The notes beneath the pieces were generated by a model. That model made no database searches. It saw nothing but the letters and a program-made list of their open reading frames with translations, and was not told the DNA's origin. Made by a program: the position numbers and the translations under genes. From an uncultured Clostridia bacterium (GTDB lineage Bacteria > Bacillota > Clostridia > Oscillospirales > Ruminococcaceae), in the NCBI GenBank assembly GCA_944385905.1, contig CALWZA010000021.1, forward strand, positions 1 to 32,195: a stretch of 32,195 bases of DNA. Reading direction: 5' to 3'. The first letter of the stretch is position 1, and every line of letters begins with the position of its first letter. Of the stretch, positions 1-8,167 are shown in pieces.

Positions 1-1
1 G

Positions 2-175
2 ATCCGGCGCATTGAGGTACACAATCCGGAGAAAAAGCACGCCCGAAAATCGGTGAAGGTCGACATCTATTTCACAGCGGTGGGACTGGTTAGTCTACCG
101 GACGAGCAGGAGATCCGGAGAATGATGAAACAGATACGAAGCACCTCACAGCTGCCAAAACAGCTGACCGCATAA
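2..175 (+). CDS. C-terminal fragment of a large serine recombinase (partial, cut by window edge)
   Basis: An open frame enters from the left edge and ends with TAA at 173-175, giving 57 residues. It reads IRRIEVHNPEKK, then VDIYFTAVG, then a charged helical tail. This basic strand followed by 'DIYF/Y' is what I know from the C-terminal tail (DUF4368-like) of the TnpX-type large serine recombinases of Firmicutes transposons and integrative elements. The catalytic serine domain would lie outside the window, so this is family recognition from a short tail. If right, a mobile element ends close to here and ordinary chromosomal genes begin after about position 290. An unrelated DNA-binding tail cannot be excluded. 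Confidence 0.65.
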   Translation: MRRIEVHNPEKKHARKSVKVDIYFTAVGLVSLPDEQEIRRMMKQIRSTSQLPKQLTA

Positions 176-184
176 AAAGAAAAC

Positions 185-214
185 GGTGTAACCCGCAAAA
201 AATCGGGTTACACC
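185..214. terminator. Bidirectional intrinsic terminator
   Basis: A perfect 11-bp inverted repeat (185-195 with 204-214) encloses an 8-nt loop. Read on the minus strand, the stem is followed by a T-rich tract (GTTTTCTTTTT), ideal for ending the minus-strand argS operon. On the plus strand it follows the recombinase stop by 9 nt, but its downstream tract is only weakly T-rich. A weaker 5-bp stem with a T5 tail at 243-270 follows on the plus strand. Confidence 0.8.
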
Positions 215-289
215 ATATTCTCTACATTTTACTGCCTTATCAGCACCGGGCATTTCAGGGGTGCGTTTTTGTGTGATTTTTAAAATGTT

Positions 290-1069
290 TTAAGCAAAAT
301 AAGCGTCGAGCATTTTTTTCGTTTCGGTAATTGTCTTTATAAAATCAGGCCCCATATTTCCCTCAAGGCTGATTCTTCCGGAATATTCGGCTTTCTTCAG
401 ATCCTCAGCCCGGACTTTGCAGGTAGGATAATCAGCCTCAGTAGGCATACAGCGGTTCTCGTTAGGCCTTGCGAGATGAACATGAGTAAGCAGGTCTGCG
501 GCGTCTTTCAAAACAGAGGTGCTTTCATTGCCCATGTACATGTGATAAAAGTCTGCAAGCAGTCTGACGTGCGGATTATTTACATCTCTGCAAACCCGCA
601 TTCCCTCCGAGACAAGGTTTACAAGGTTTGTTTCTGCGACTCTCAGAGGCTCGACAACAATTGTCATGCCGTTTTTCGCAGCGGCATTCCCGCATACGTC
701 AAGGGCATCGCAAAACTGTTTGTATGCAGTCTTGGGGTCATATCCGTCAGGAATTCTTCTCGCTCCCCCGCTTCCGATAACAGCGACTTTTCCGCCGATT
801 TCTGCTGCTCTCTTAAGTCCCTTTTCTGCATATGTGCCGATAACTCTGAGGTCAGTCTTTTCTCCGACAAGAGAGATGTCGGGCGGGAAGAAGCAGTTAA
901 AACATTCGGGCAAAATGGGAAGACCCGAAACGGTTTTTGCAAAGTTCAGATATGCGTCGTCGCTCATTTTGGCAAGGCTTCCCAAATTATACTCAAAATA
1001 ATCATACCCCGCTTTGGCAATGTCAGGTACACTGCTGACATCGGCACAGACTCCGAAACGAATTTTCAT
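290..1069 (-). CDS. Sugar phosphate isomerase/epimerase (xylose isomerase-like TIM barrel)
   Basis: The 259-residue protein has the pattern of the AP endonuclease 2/xylose isomerase-like TIM-barrel family, which interconverts sugars or sugar acids using a divalent metal. Candidate metal ligands sit at the ends of successive strands: E140 (VVEP), D173 and H176 (ADFYHM), H198 (HVHLARP) and E236 (SLEGN). The substrate cannot be read from sequence. I chose ATG at 1069 because GGAG lies 9 nt upstream; a TTG five codons earlier would place that ribosome site inside the gene. It is last in a minus-strand run after the HAD hydrolase and argS, 64 bp downstream of argS, and the terminator at 185-214 closes the unit. 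It has no signal peptide and is cytoplasmic. Confidence 0.85.
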   Translation of the reverse strand: MKIRFGVCADVSSVPDIAKAGYDYFEYNLGSLAKMSDDAYLNFAKTVSGLPILPECFNCFFPPDISLVGEKTDLRVIGTYAEKGLKRAAEIGGKVAVIGSGGARRIPDGYDPKTAYKQFCDALDVCGNAAAKNGMTIVVEPLRVAETNLVNLVSEGMRVCRDVNNPHVRLLADFYHMYMGNESTSVLKDAADLLTHVHLARPNENRCMPTEADYPTCKVRAEDLKKAEYSGRISLEGNMGPDFIKTITETKKMLDAYFA

Positions 1070-1133
1070 AATTATTAACTCCAAAAATTATCTATACAAG
1101 CTTCACAGCTTATTTAACACTGAAATGGTAGTA

Positions 1134-2894
1134 TTACATGTGAGCAACCGGCTCAATAGCCAAAATATCAAGATGCTTTAAAATCAGCTTTCTTGTTAAA
1201 AGGCTTAAGGAAATCCAAGTTTCCTTTTTCAATGCGTCCTCTTCGTTCATAATGTGGTTGTCGTGATAAAAGCTTGAGAAAATGGACGCGAGCTGATAAG
1301 CGTTTTCGCACACATAATTCGGTGCTTTCTCATTAATTGCCCTGCCTATAACCTCTCCCGTAAGGAGAATATTCAGTAAAAGCTCACGCTCAATATCGGT
1401 GTATACCCCATTAAAAGCAATCTTCTGTGAGTCGTCCGCTCCGACTTTTGAGATAATCGAGTTGATTCTTGTAACAGTATAAAGCAGATATGTTCCCGTC
1501 TTTCCCTCAAACGAAAGGAATTTGTCCATGTCGAAAATATAGTCCTTCGAGCAGTGGTTTATCAAATCTCCGAACTTAACAGCGGCAATCGCGACCTTTT
1601 GAGCTATTTCCCTGCGGTCCTCGTCAGACACAAACGACGATGAGTTCAGCTTTTCATAAGCCGCGTCGGTTATGGAGTCGAGCAGATCGGTGAGCTTCAT
1701 GACTCCGCCCTCACGGGTCTTATATGGCTTTCCGTCGCTTCCGTTCATCGTGCCGTAGCCGAAATGCTCAAGCTCGGTGGTTTCGGGGACAAGTCCTGCT
1801 TTTTTCGCCGTTCTGAACACCTGCATAAAGTGCATGCTCTGCCTTTTGTCAACAACATACCAGATCGCGTCGGGCTTAAAGTCCTTTTCACGCTGTAAAA
1901 TCGTAGCGAGGTCGGTGGTTGCGTAGTTGCTTGAACCGTCCGACTTTTTTATGATAACGGGAGGAACGGTCATTTTGTCGCTTTCCTCCGAAACGTCGCA
2001 GACCAAAGCCCCGTCGCTTTCATAGGTCAGCCCTTTTTCATTCAGAATATCAAGAAGTTCGGGAATGTATTTGTCCGCGTCGCTTTCACCGTACCAATAA
2101 TCAAAGCTGACGTTTAAGCGGTCATAAATTCCCTTGATATCGTCTGTCGAGGCTTTCATAATTTGCTTCCAAAGAGCAATATATCCCGGTCTGCGGTTTT
2201 GAAGCTCAAAAACCGCCTCGTGAGCACGTTTGCTGAAACCCTCGTCTTCCTTGCTTCTTTTGCTCGCTAAAGGATAAACCTCGTTAAGCGTCGCGACGTC
2301 AAGAGATGGAGCGGTTTCGGTATCTGGGTTAAAATCCTCCGCAAAGCATCTCCAGTCGGGGTGACGGTCGTGAAGCTCAGTTATAATCAAGCCGATCGGG
2401 GTTCCCCAGTCTCCGAAATGAACGTCTCCGTAAACCTTTCTGCCCGTCGCTCTCGCAAGCCTTTTTAGGGCTTCTCCGATATTTGCCGAACGCAGGTGTC
2501 CGATATGCAGAGCCTTCGCGACGTTTGGTCCGCCGTAGTCGATAACAACCGTTGTTTCCTTTTCAGCCTGAGGAAATCCGAGATTTTCATCCTTTGCAAT
2601 CTCACGCACAAGCTTCAGAAGATATTCGTCGGTGATTGATAGATTTAAAAATCCAGGCTTTACAACCTCGGCCTTTGAAAAGATTTTTTCATCCGAAAGC
2701 TTTGAGGCGACGTCTTCGGCTATCATAAACGGAGCTTTTTTATAGAGCTTTGCGCCCTGAAAAGCGCCGTTGCACTGAAACTGGCAAAGGTCCATGCGGT
2801 CGGAAACGGTGACAAGTCCGAGCGCTCTGTCATATCCGCACTTTTCAAACGCGTCCGAAACGATTTCGGTTAAGATTTTTGTGATAGTTTTCAT
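1134..2894 (-). CDS. argS: Arginyl-tRNA synthetase
   Basis: A class I aminoacyl-tRNA synthetase that charges tRNA-Arg with arginine in the cytoplasm. The 586 residues fit the family. The N-terminal domain (about 1-110) is followed by DYGGPNVAKALHIGHLRS with the HIGH motif at 130-133, then FGDWGTPIG at 160-168. The KMSKS equivalent is degenerate, as in many bacterial ArgS: GSDGKPYKTREGG. The C-terminal helical anticodon-binding part is present. ATG is preceded by AAAGGACG. The gene starts 28 bp after the HAD gene on the same strand. There is no room for a T-box leader between them, so the supply of this enzyme is probably set at the shared promoter upstream of the HAD gene. Confidence 0.97.
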   Translation of the reverse strand: MKTITKILTEIVSDAFEKCGYDRALGLVTVSDRMDLCQFQCNGAFQGAKLYKKAPFMIAEDVASKLSDEKIFSKAEVVKPGFLNLSITDEYLLKLVREIAKDENLGFPQAEKETTVVIDYGGPNVAKALHIGHLRSANIGEALKRLARATGRKVYGDVHFGDWGTPIGLIITELHDRHPDWRCFAEDFNPDTETAPSLDVATLNEVYPLASKRSKEDEGFSKRAHEAVFELQNRRPGYIALWKQIMKASTDDIKGIYDRLNVSFDYWYGESDADKYIPELLDILNEKGLTYESDGALVCDVSEESDKMTVPPVIIKKSDGSSNYATTDLATILQREKDFKPDAIWYVVDKRQSMHFMQVFRTAKKAGLVPETTELEHFGYGTMNGSDGKPYKTREGGVMKLTDLLDSITDAAYEKLNSSSFVSDEDRREIAQKVAIAAVKFGDLINHCSKDYIFDMDKFLSFEGKTGTYLLYTVTRINSIISKVGADDSQKIAFNGVYTDIERELLLNILLTGEVIGRAINEKAPNYVCENAYQLASIFSSFYHDNHIMNEEDALKKETWISLSLLTRKLILKHLDILAIEPVAHM

Positions 2895-2922
2895 ATTTTA
2901 CGTCCTTTCGCAGACAATGTTT

Positions 2923-3573
2923 TTATAAAAGCTCTCTGAGGCTTACAACCGAGATATCGGCAAGACGCTTCATTTCCTCCCAGTCGCCCTCCGAGTGGCT
3001 GTCATGCACCGCCGCGCATGAAAATCCTCCGAGCTTTGCGCCTTTAACTCCGAGAAGTATATCCTCAAATACTATGCACTTTTCAGCGGAAAGCCCAAGC
3101 CTTTGCGCCGCAAGCTCGTATACGTCGGGGAAGCCCTTTCGGCGTGCAACCTCGTCTGTTCTCGCAAAGCTGTCGAACAGCTCATAAATGCCGTTGTTTT
3201 TCAGGCAAGGCTCATAAAGCTCCTTTCCGTTTGCCGTCGCAACCGCAAGCTTTTTTCCATCCTTCCGAAGCTTTTCAAGAAGCTCTTTTGCGCCGTCCTT
3301 TAAAAATATTTTGTTAGAATACGCGTCAAGTGCCATGTCAAGCCATTCGGAAATAATGTCGTCGGCGTTTTCATCAAGATTAAACCGCTCGATAACAAGC
3401 TCCGCTCCCTGCCTGAGATTAAGTCCCGAAACAGTTGCGTAAAAACCCTCGGGTTCGGGAATCTTACGGCGTTTGAAAAACTCCTCGTCGATATCTCTCC
3501 AGATATTTACCGAATCAATAAGCGTTCCGTCGAGGTCGAAAATAAACCCCTCGTAATCATTAAATATATTCAA
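2923..3573 (-). CDS. HAD-superfamily phosphatase (beta-phosphoglucomutase/phosphatase-like)
   Basis: A 216-residue haloacid dehalogenase-type hydrolase. Motif I is FDLDGTLIDS with nucleophile D13 and acid/base D15. Motif II is the ATANGKE segment. A lysine in RRKGFPDVY serves as motif III, and the acidic motif IV is CIVFEDILLGV. The helical cap between residues about 18 and 85 is subfamily I (beta-PGM-like). The substrate is probably a small phosphorylated sugar or metabolite; a phosphomutase role is possible but not shown. The best start is TTG at 3573, with GGAGG 10 nt upstream and no better ATG nearby. It is the first gene of the argS operon. Confidence 0.87.
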   Translation of the reverse strand: MNIFNDYEGFIFDLDGTLIDSVNIWRDIDEEFFKRRKIPEPEGFYATVSGLNLRQGAELVIERFNLDENADDIISEWLDMALDAYSNKIFLKDGAKELLEKLRKDGKKLAVATANGKELYEPCLKNNGIYELFDSFARTDEVARRKGFPDVYELAAQRLGLSAEKCIVFEDILLGVKGAKLGGFSCAAVHDSHSEGDWEEMKRLADISVVSLRELL

Positions 3574-3632
3574 AATTCCGAGTCCTCCGTGACTGATTTT
3601 CCTTATTTTAAAACAATCCTGTATATCATTTC

Positions 3633-3661
3633 AGTATACATATTTTATTAAAGGTTGTCAA
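3633..3661 (-). promoter_or_regulatory. Sigma-A-type promoter for the HAD-argS-isomerase operon
   Basis: Read on the minus strand, a perfect -35 TTGACA (3656-3661) and a -10 TATACT (3633-3638) are separated by exactly 17 bp. The predicted transcript starts about 50 bp upstream of the HAD start codon. Confidence 0.8.
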
Positions 3662-3703
3662 CCGCCGAAAGCGACCGCAATATACTTTTTCATCGCAAGA
3701 ATT

Positions 3704-3732
3704 TTTTCATCGGGCTGTTAATAGAATATAAA
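3704..3732 (+). promoter_or_regulatory. Probable promoter of gmd
   Basis: TTTTCA (3704-3709) and TATAAA (3727-3732) are spaced by 17 bp and lie about 35 bp before the gmd start codon. The -35 is weak. This promoter is divergent from the argS operon promoter. Confidence 0.5.
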
Positions 3733-3767
3733 TATATCATCATGTTCAAAGGACGGTGCTTTTTATA

Positions 3768-4829
3768 ATGCTTAATTCGTCGAAAACGGCTTTAATAACA
3801 GGTATAACGGGTCAGGACGGCAGCTTTCTTTCAGAGCTTTTGCTAAAAAAAGGCTATGAGGTTTTCGGAATAATCAGACGCTCGTCAACCCCCAACACAT
3901 CGAGAATAGAACATCTTCTTGACAATCCGTCGCTTCACCTTTGCTACTGCGACCTGACCGACAGCTCGGGAATATGCAGAATCATAAGGGATATCCGTCC
4001 CGACGAGATTTATAACTTGGCGGCGCAGTCTCATGTGGGAGTATCCTTCGACCAGCCTGAATTTACAGCCGAGGTAAACGCTTTGGGAGTGCTGAGAATC
4101 CTTGAGGCTGTCCGCACCGCGGGACTTTCGCACAAAACAAGAATTTATCAGGCTTCAACCTCAGAGCTTTACGGCAAGGTTCACGAAATACCCCAAAGCG
4201 AGACCACGCCCTTTCACCCACGCTCTCCTTACGGTGTCGCAAAGCTTTACGCTTTTTGGATTATGAAGCACTACCGTGAGGCATACGGTATGTTCTGCTC
4301 AAACGGAATACTTTTTAACCACGAAAGCGAGCGCAGAGGCGAAACCTTTGTGACAAGAAAAATAACCAAAGCCGCCGCGCGGATTTCTCTCGGCTCAAAC
4401 GAGGTTTTAACTCTCGGAAACCTTTCGGCAAAGCGGGACTGGGGATACGCAAAAGACTATGTTGAATGTATGCACAAAATCCTCAGCCACTCACATCCTG
4501 ACGATTTTGTCATCGCGACGGGAGAAACAAAAACCGTCCGTGAGTTTTGCACAGCGTCGTTTGAAAGGGCCGGAATCGAGCTTGTATGGCTCGGCGAGGG
4601 GCTTGACGAATGCGGCATAGACAAAGCGACAGGAAAAACGGTTGTAAAGGTAAGCCCTGAGTTTTTCCGTGCCGCCGAAGTAGATTTGCTGCTCGGCGAC
4701 CCTTCAAAGGCTGTGTCCGAGCTTGGCTTTAATCCTAGAAAAACAACTTTCCGTGAGCTTGTCGAAATAATGACCGACGCCGATATTGCAAAACAGAAAG
4801 CCGTATTGGAAAAACAGGGCACTTTTTAA
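3768..4829 (+). CDS. gmd: GDP-mannose 4,6-dehydratase
   Basis: Converts GDP-D-mannose to GDP-4-keto-6-deoxy-D-mannose, the first step toward GDP-fucose, GDP-rhamnose and related sugars. The 353 residues match the extended short-chain dehydrogenase family. The NADP-binding motif GITGQDG is at 12-18, RRSS follows strand 2, and the active site reads STSELYGK followed by YGVAK with the catalytic Tyr and Lys. [17 protein letters not shown] is the family's substrate loop. I prefer ATG 3768 over GTG 3756 because homologues begin about five residues before [17 protein letters not shown] lies about 14 nt upstream, which is somewhat far. No second-step enzyme such as fucose synthase is adjacent, so the end product is unknown. 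Confidence 0.93.
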   Translation: MLNSSKTALITGITGQDGSFLSELLLKKGYEVFGIIRRSSTPNTSRIEHLLDNPSLHLCYCDLTDSSGICRIIRDIRPDEIYNLAAQSHVGVSFDQPEFTAEVNALGVLRILEAVRTAGLSHKTRIYQASTSELYGKVHEIPQSETTPFHPRSPYGVAKLYAFWIMKHYREAYGMFCSNGILFNHESERRGETFVTRKITKAAARISLGSNEVLTLGNLSAKRDWGYAKDYVECMHKILSHSHPDDFVIATGETKTVREFCTASFERAGIELVWLGEGLDECGIDKATGKTVVKVSPEFFRAAEVDLLLGDPSKAVSELGFNPRKTTFRELVEIMTDADIAKQKAVLEKQGTF

Positions 4830-4847
4830 AAATGTGATAAAATCAGA

Positions 4848-4901
4848 CGTTCTCCGCATAATATACAGGAACAAATTTTTTATATAAATAAAAGGAGAAC
4901 G
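4848..4901 (+). promoter_or_regulatory. Inverted repeat pairing with the ribosome-binding site of the ABC ATPase gene
   Basis: CGTTCTCC (4848-4855) is the exact reverse complement of GGAGAACG (4894-4901). The latter contains the Shine-Dalgarno sequence and lies 2 nt before the ATG at 4904. The loop is 38 nt of AT-rich DNA. It could be an RNA hairpin that hides the ribosome site or a protein-binding dyad. Confidence 0.45.
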
Positions 4902-4903
4902 CC

Positions 4904-5605
4904 ATGTCTTATCAGCCGGTAATTGAGGTGTCAAACCTCTGCAAAGTATATAATCAGGGAGCCGAAACCGTTTTTGCCCTAAACGGAGTGTCTTTATCGG
5001 TTCTCAGAGGCGAGTTTTTAGCGGTTGTCGGTGCGTCGGGAAGCGGAAAATCCACCCTGATGAACATGCTCGGCTGTCTCGACCGCCCCACATCGGGAAG
5101 CTATATGCTTGACGGAGAAGATGTTTCAAAGCTTTCGGACAGCCGCCTTTCACAAATAAGAAACAGAAAAATAGGTTTTGTCTTTCAGGGCTTTAACCTC
5201 ATTCCGTCCCTCAATGCCGAGGAAAATGTCGAGCTGATTTTAAAATACAGAGGCGAACCCAAACACGTCAGAAGCGAAGCCGCCGAAAAAGCCCTCGACG
5301 CGGTCGGACTTTCAAACAGACGCTCACACCGCCCCTCAGAGCTTTCGGGAGGACAGCAGCAGAGAGTTTGTATAGCGAGATGTATCGCCGCCGACCCTCA
5401 GATTATCCTTGCCGACGAGCCGACGGGGAATCTCGACTCCTCAACCGGCGCTGAAATTATGAAAATACTCGCATCTCAAACCGCCCGTTCAGTCTCAGTC
5501 GGAAAAAACGGCTTCGGAAAAACTCTTGTTGTAATAACTCACGACCCGTCTGTCGCCGCTCTTGCCGACAGGGTTATCACAATTTCCGACGGTCATATAG
5601 CGTGA
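4904..5605 (+). CDS. ABC transporter ATP-binding protein, MacB/LolD (FtsE-like) family, orphan
   Basis: A 233-residue ATPase of the family that powers MacB, LolCDE and FtsEX-type membrane proteins. Walker A GASGSGKST is at 43-51, the Q-loop Q95 lies in FVFQGFNLI, the signature LSGGQQQR is at 147-154, Walker B IILADE at 167-172, and the switch histidine is H213. The insertion between Walker B and the H-loop (ARSVSVGKNGFGKT) is slightly longer than usual. There is no permease gene next to it. The closest possible partner is the adaptor lipoprotein at 10033, 4.4 kb away. It follows gmd by 74 bp without a clear terminator between them. The substrate is unknown. Confidence 0.9.
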   Translation: MSYQPVIEVSNLCKVYNQGAETVFALNGVSLSVLRGEFLAVVGASGSGKSTLMNMLGCLDRPTSGSYMLDGEDVSKLSDSRLSQIRNRKIGFVFQGFNLIPSLNAEENVELILKYRGEPKHVRSEAAEKALDAVGLSNRRSHRPSELSGGQQQRVCIARCIAADPQIILADEPTGNLDSSTGAEIMKILASQTARSVSVGKNGFGKTLVVITHDPSVAALADRVITISDGHIA

Positions 5606-6035
5606 TATTTTTTCATTTTTTTTATATTGACAAATAATTTTCATCATGATTTTCACTAAAATTCATTTATATTTGTGTGCAGATAATACAAATTAATTAT
5701 TAATTAACTATGTATAAATCAAATATAAATGATGAATATCAACCATTACTAAGGGTATAACCTCATAAAACTGTTGAAAACCATGTTGAAAATGTTAAAA
5801 AGTCACGCTTTTTCAACACTTGCGGCTGTTGAAAAGAAAAAGTTTTCAACAGCTTTGCCTAAAATGAAAAATCGACATAAACACATTGTAATATCCTCGT
5901 GATAAGTATGTTTGTCAAACAACATTAAACATTCTGTTTGTTATCATTATTTTATCACATTTGGAATTATAATAAAATCATCGAAAGAAAATAAAACCGC
6001 TAATCGGAATAAAATTATCGAAAGGACGGGTCTTT
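5606..6035. other. 430-bp AT-rich intergenic region with TGTTGAAAA cluster
   Basis: No coding frame is credible here. The left half (5606-5760) is very AT-rich with runs such as ATTAATTATTAATTAA. The middle (5772-5853) carries the TGTTGAAAA repeat cluster described separately. The right half has the small dyad GTTTGTCAAAC (about 5909-5919) and a -10-like TATAAT at 5968-5973 with no convincing -35. The htrA ribosome site (AAAGGACGG) follows. No terminator hairpin for the ABC ATPase gene was seen. Confidence 0.6.
5772..5853. repeat. Cluster of five TGTTGAAAA/TTTTCAACA copies with two dyads
   Basis: Exact TGTTGAAAA occurs at 5772-5780, 5784-5792 and 5827-5835, and its reverse complement TTTTCAACA at 5810-5818 and 5843-5851. 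A near copy TGTTAAAAA is at 5793-5801. The last pair forms a perfect 11-bp hairpin (5825-5835 with 5843-5853, 7-nt loop). The middle pair forms an imperfect dyad around TCACG. TTTTCAACA differs from the DnaA box TTATCCACA at two positions. Confidence 0.8.
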
Positions 6036-7403
6036 ATGATAGACTATAATAACAATAACGGAAATTATAATTCAAACGGCGAAGACAATCAAAATTCCGG
6101 AGCCGGCCAGTCAAACGGCGGATATTCATACAGCGGCGATCACCAGCAGAATTTTGATTCAAACACAAATCCTTACTCCGCTCCCCCGAAGTATTCTAAC
6201 GAGATTTCTTACTATCCGCAGAAGCCTCATAAAAAATCGGGAGCAAAAACAGCTTTAAAAGCGCTGGTTGCGGTTGCGGCGACAATAGCCGTTTCGGTTT
6301 CCTCAATCGCGGGCTATATTGCGGTTACAGATAAGATTCAGTCTCTTAAGGAATACTCAGACAAGAATTCGGAAAACATCTCGGTTAACTCTCAGACCGA
6401 TAATGATGACGGCAACAATTCCGTTCAGACAAATGCCGAGGTTCCGACTCTTGTTCAGCTCGCTGCGGCGGATGATGCTATGTATCTTCCCGACATAGTT
6501 GATAAGGTTTCACCGTCTGTAGTCGGGGTTTCCTGTTCGGTTGAAACATCCTCGATGTTCGGAACTGTAATGGGCACTCAGACGGGTACCGGAATAATAA
6601 TCAGCGAGGATGGATACATTATTACAAATGCTCATGTTGTTGAGGGAGCTAAGTCTATTTCTGTATTCACAAACGAGACCGAAGAGCTTGAGGCTACTCT
6701 TGTAGGCGCGGACAGTCAGTCTGACCTTGCGGTTTTAAAAGTAAACAAAACCGGACTTACAGCTGCAGAGCTCGGCAAATCGGGTACTCTCAGAGTCGGA
6801 GAGCTTGCGATAACTATCGGAAACCCTCTCGGATTTGAGCTTGCGGGAACAACAACCTGCGGAATTATCTCAGGCCTTAACAGAACTATTACTATCGGTC
6901 AGTATGACATGACTCTTATTCAGACAGACGCCTCAATCAACAACGGAAACTCGGGCGGTCCTCTTATAAACTGCTACGGTCAGGTAGTCGGTATCACCTC
7001 CGCAAAGGTTTCATCGACCTACGGTGAAGGACTCGGTTTCGCTATCCCGATAGATACCGCTATTCCTATAATTCAGGACCTTATTGAGCACGGCTATGTA
7101 ACCGGCAGACCTATGATAGGCATTTCAGGCGAGGATATTACAGACCTCATGTCTTCATATTACAATCTTCCTAAGGGCGTATATGTAAGATTTGTCGAGC
7201 CTGAGTCAGGTGCTGAGGCGGCAGGAATCAAGCCGGGCGATATAGTAATCGGACTCGACGGAAAAACGATAACCTCAATGGATGAGCTTAACAGTGTTAA
7301 AGCTAATCACAAGGCCGGAGACACAGTTACACTGACAATTTACCGCGACGGTGAAAACAGCGATGTTTCGGTAGTTCTCGGCGAGGATGTTTCGGGCGAC
7401 TGA
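6036..7403 (+). CDS. htrA: Membrane-anchored HtrA/DegP-type serine protease with one PDZ domain
   Basis: An envelope quality-control protease of 455 residues. Residues 1-70 form an Asn/Gly/Ser/Tyr-rich cytoplasmic tail, unusually low in complexity. A transmembrane helix spans about 73-97 and an acidic Asn-rich linker runs to about 135. The trypsin-like domain carries the triad H200 (ITNAHVV), D230 (SDLAVLK) and S306 (GNSGGPL). A single PDZ domain covers about 360-448. This topology, with the protease outside the membrane, is typical of Gram-positive HtrA. ATG follows GAAAGGACGGG. The gene stands alone after the motif-rich spacer and ends at a terminator, so its regulation probably lies in that spacer. 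Confidence 0.95.
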   Translation: MIDYNNNNGNYNSNGEDNQNSGAGQSNGGYSYSGDHQQNFDSNTNPYSAPPKYSNEISYYPQKPHKKSGAKTALKALVAVAATIAVSVSSIAGYIAVTDKIQSLKEYSDKNSENISVNSQTDNDDGNNSVQTNAEVPTLVQLAAADDAMYLPDIVDKVSPSVVGVSCSVETSSMFGTVMGTQTGTGIIISEDGYIITNAHVVEGAKSISVFTNETEELEATLVGADSQSDLAVLKVNKTGLTAAELGKSGTLRVGELAITIGNPLGFELAGTTTCGIISGLNRTITIGQYDMTLIQTDASINNGNSGGPLINCYGQVVGITSAKVSSTYGEGLGFAIPIDTAIPIIQDLIEHGYVTGRPMIGISGEDITDLMSSYYNLPKGVYVRFVEPESGAEAAGIKPGDIVIGLDGKTITSMDELNSVKANHKAGDTVTLTIYRDGENSDVSVVLGEDVSGD

Positions 7404-7533
7404 TTATAGCAGTTTTCACTTCCTCCTTTAAATTTATATAGATCAATTCGGCTTTGAGGGAGCCCGAGGCAACAGCCCGAATCCCTCGACAAACTACTAT
7501 CTTTACCTTTTTCATATTTCCCTTTCATTGATG

Positions 7534-7562
7534 CGGACTTTGCAGAAATTCTGTAAAGTCCG
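7534..7562 (+). terminator. Terminator after htrA
   Basis: Two 14-nt arms (7534-7547 and 7549-7562) are complementary with a single G-U wobble and a tight AT centre, followed by TATTTATT. It lies 130 bp after the htrA stop and just before the next promoter. Confidence 0.6.
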
Positions 7563-7588
7563 TATTTATTGTGGCGCAGTGATGTCAG

Positions 7589-7617
7589 TTGCATATGTTC
7601 GGCGGCCGTGCTATAAT
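7589..7617 (+). promoter_or_regulatory. Promoter of the zinc-ribbon gene / hemW unit
   Basis: TTGCAT (7589-7594) and a consensus TATAAT (7612-7617) are spaced 17 bp. It lies 35 bp before the ATG at 7652. Confidence 0.75.
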
Positions 7618-7651
7618 GTGAAGTATCAAAAATCAAAGGAGTGAACGTGAG

Positions 7652-8131
7652 ATGAAAATATGCAAAAACTGTTACGCCCGCCAAAGCGACGACAGGGTTT
7701 TCTGTATCGACTGCGGCAAAAAGCTCGGAAAAAGCCTGAGTCAAAATGAAGAAGCGGCTTTGGCTGAGTCGGAAGCGGATAAGTTTTCAAAAAGGCTGAG
7801 CGGTCTTGACGACTTGGCTCTGAAGCCCTTTGAAAAAATACTCGGCTCGGTTTCGGCTCTGCTTGCGGTTATTTCGGCGGCGCTTGCCCTTGCGGTATTC
7901 AAGGATTACGCCGCACTGATTGCCGCGGCAATCTTCGCGGTTTGCTCGGTTTTTATATTTTTCAGAAAAGCCTTGCTTAAAATCGACTGCTTTTTCGCCT
8001 CGCTGAAATATGACGCCGACAATCTCTCTCCGTCATATTTCGCTGTTTTTTGTTTTAAGGCGGCAACGTATCTTTTGTTTGCCTGCGGAGCGGCTGTGCT
8101 GATTTATTCGGCTTTGGCGGCGCTGACATAA
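7652..8131 (+). CDS. Small membrane protein with N-terminal zinc ribbon, unknown function
   Basis: This 159-residue protein starts with a zinc-ribbon knuckle pair, CKNC at 4-7 and CIDC at about 18-21, of the kind found at the front of many Firmicutes membrane proteins. An acidic linker follows. Then come hydrophobic helices: two at about 68-110 (separated by KDYA) and one near the C-terminus (about 130-157). AAAGGAG lies upstream of the ATG. It is the first gene of a unit that probably continues into the 186-codon gene and hemW, since no terminator separates them (36 bp to the next frame). I do not recognise a specific family and assign no function. Confidence 0.7.
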   Translation: MKICKNCYARQSDDRVFCIDCGKKLGKSLSQNEEAALAESEADKFSKRLSGLDDLALKPFEKILGSVSALLAVISAALALAVFKDYAALIAAAIFAVCSVFIFFRKALLKIDCFFASLKYDADNLSPSYFAVFCFKAATYLLFACGAAVLIYSALAALT

Positions 8132-8167
8132 TCTCGGAATTTTGTGAAAGACTAAGCATAAAACCGC

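Noticed and set aside
476-1078. Open plus-strand frames of up to 200 codons opposite the sugar isomerase gene
   Set aside because: They are mirror frames of a strongly recognisable minus-strand gene, have no ribosome site and no protein-like composition.
2895-3755. Possible T-box riboswitch controlling argS
   Set aside because: Only 28 bp separate the HAD gene and argS, and the spacer before the HAD gene is a plain divergent promoter without T-box motifs or an antiterminator.
5606-6035. Chromosomal replication origin
   Set aside because: No exact DnaA box (TTATCCACA) and none of dnaA, dnaN or other origin genes are present; kept only as a motif-cluster finding.
7448-7490. GAGGGA/TCCCTC arm pair with repeated GCCCGA after htrA
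   Set aside because: Only six base pairs with no T tract; the stronger hairpin at 7534-7562 is the better terminator.
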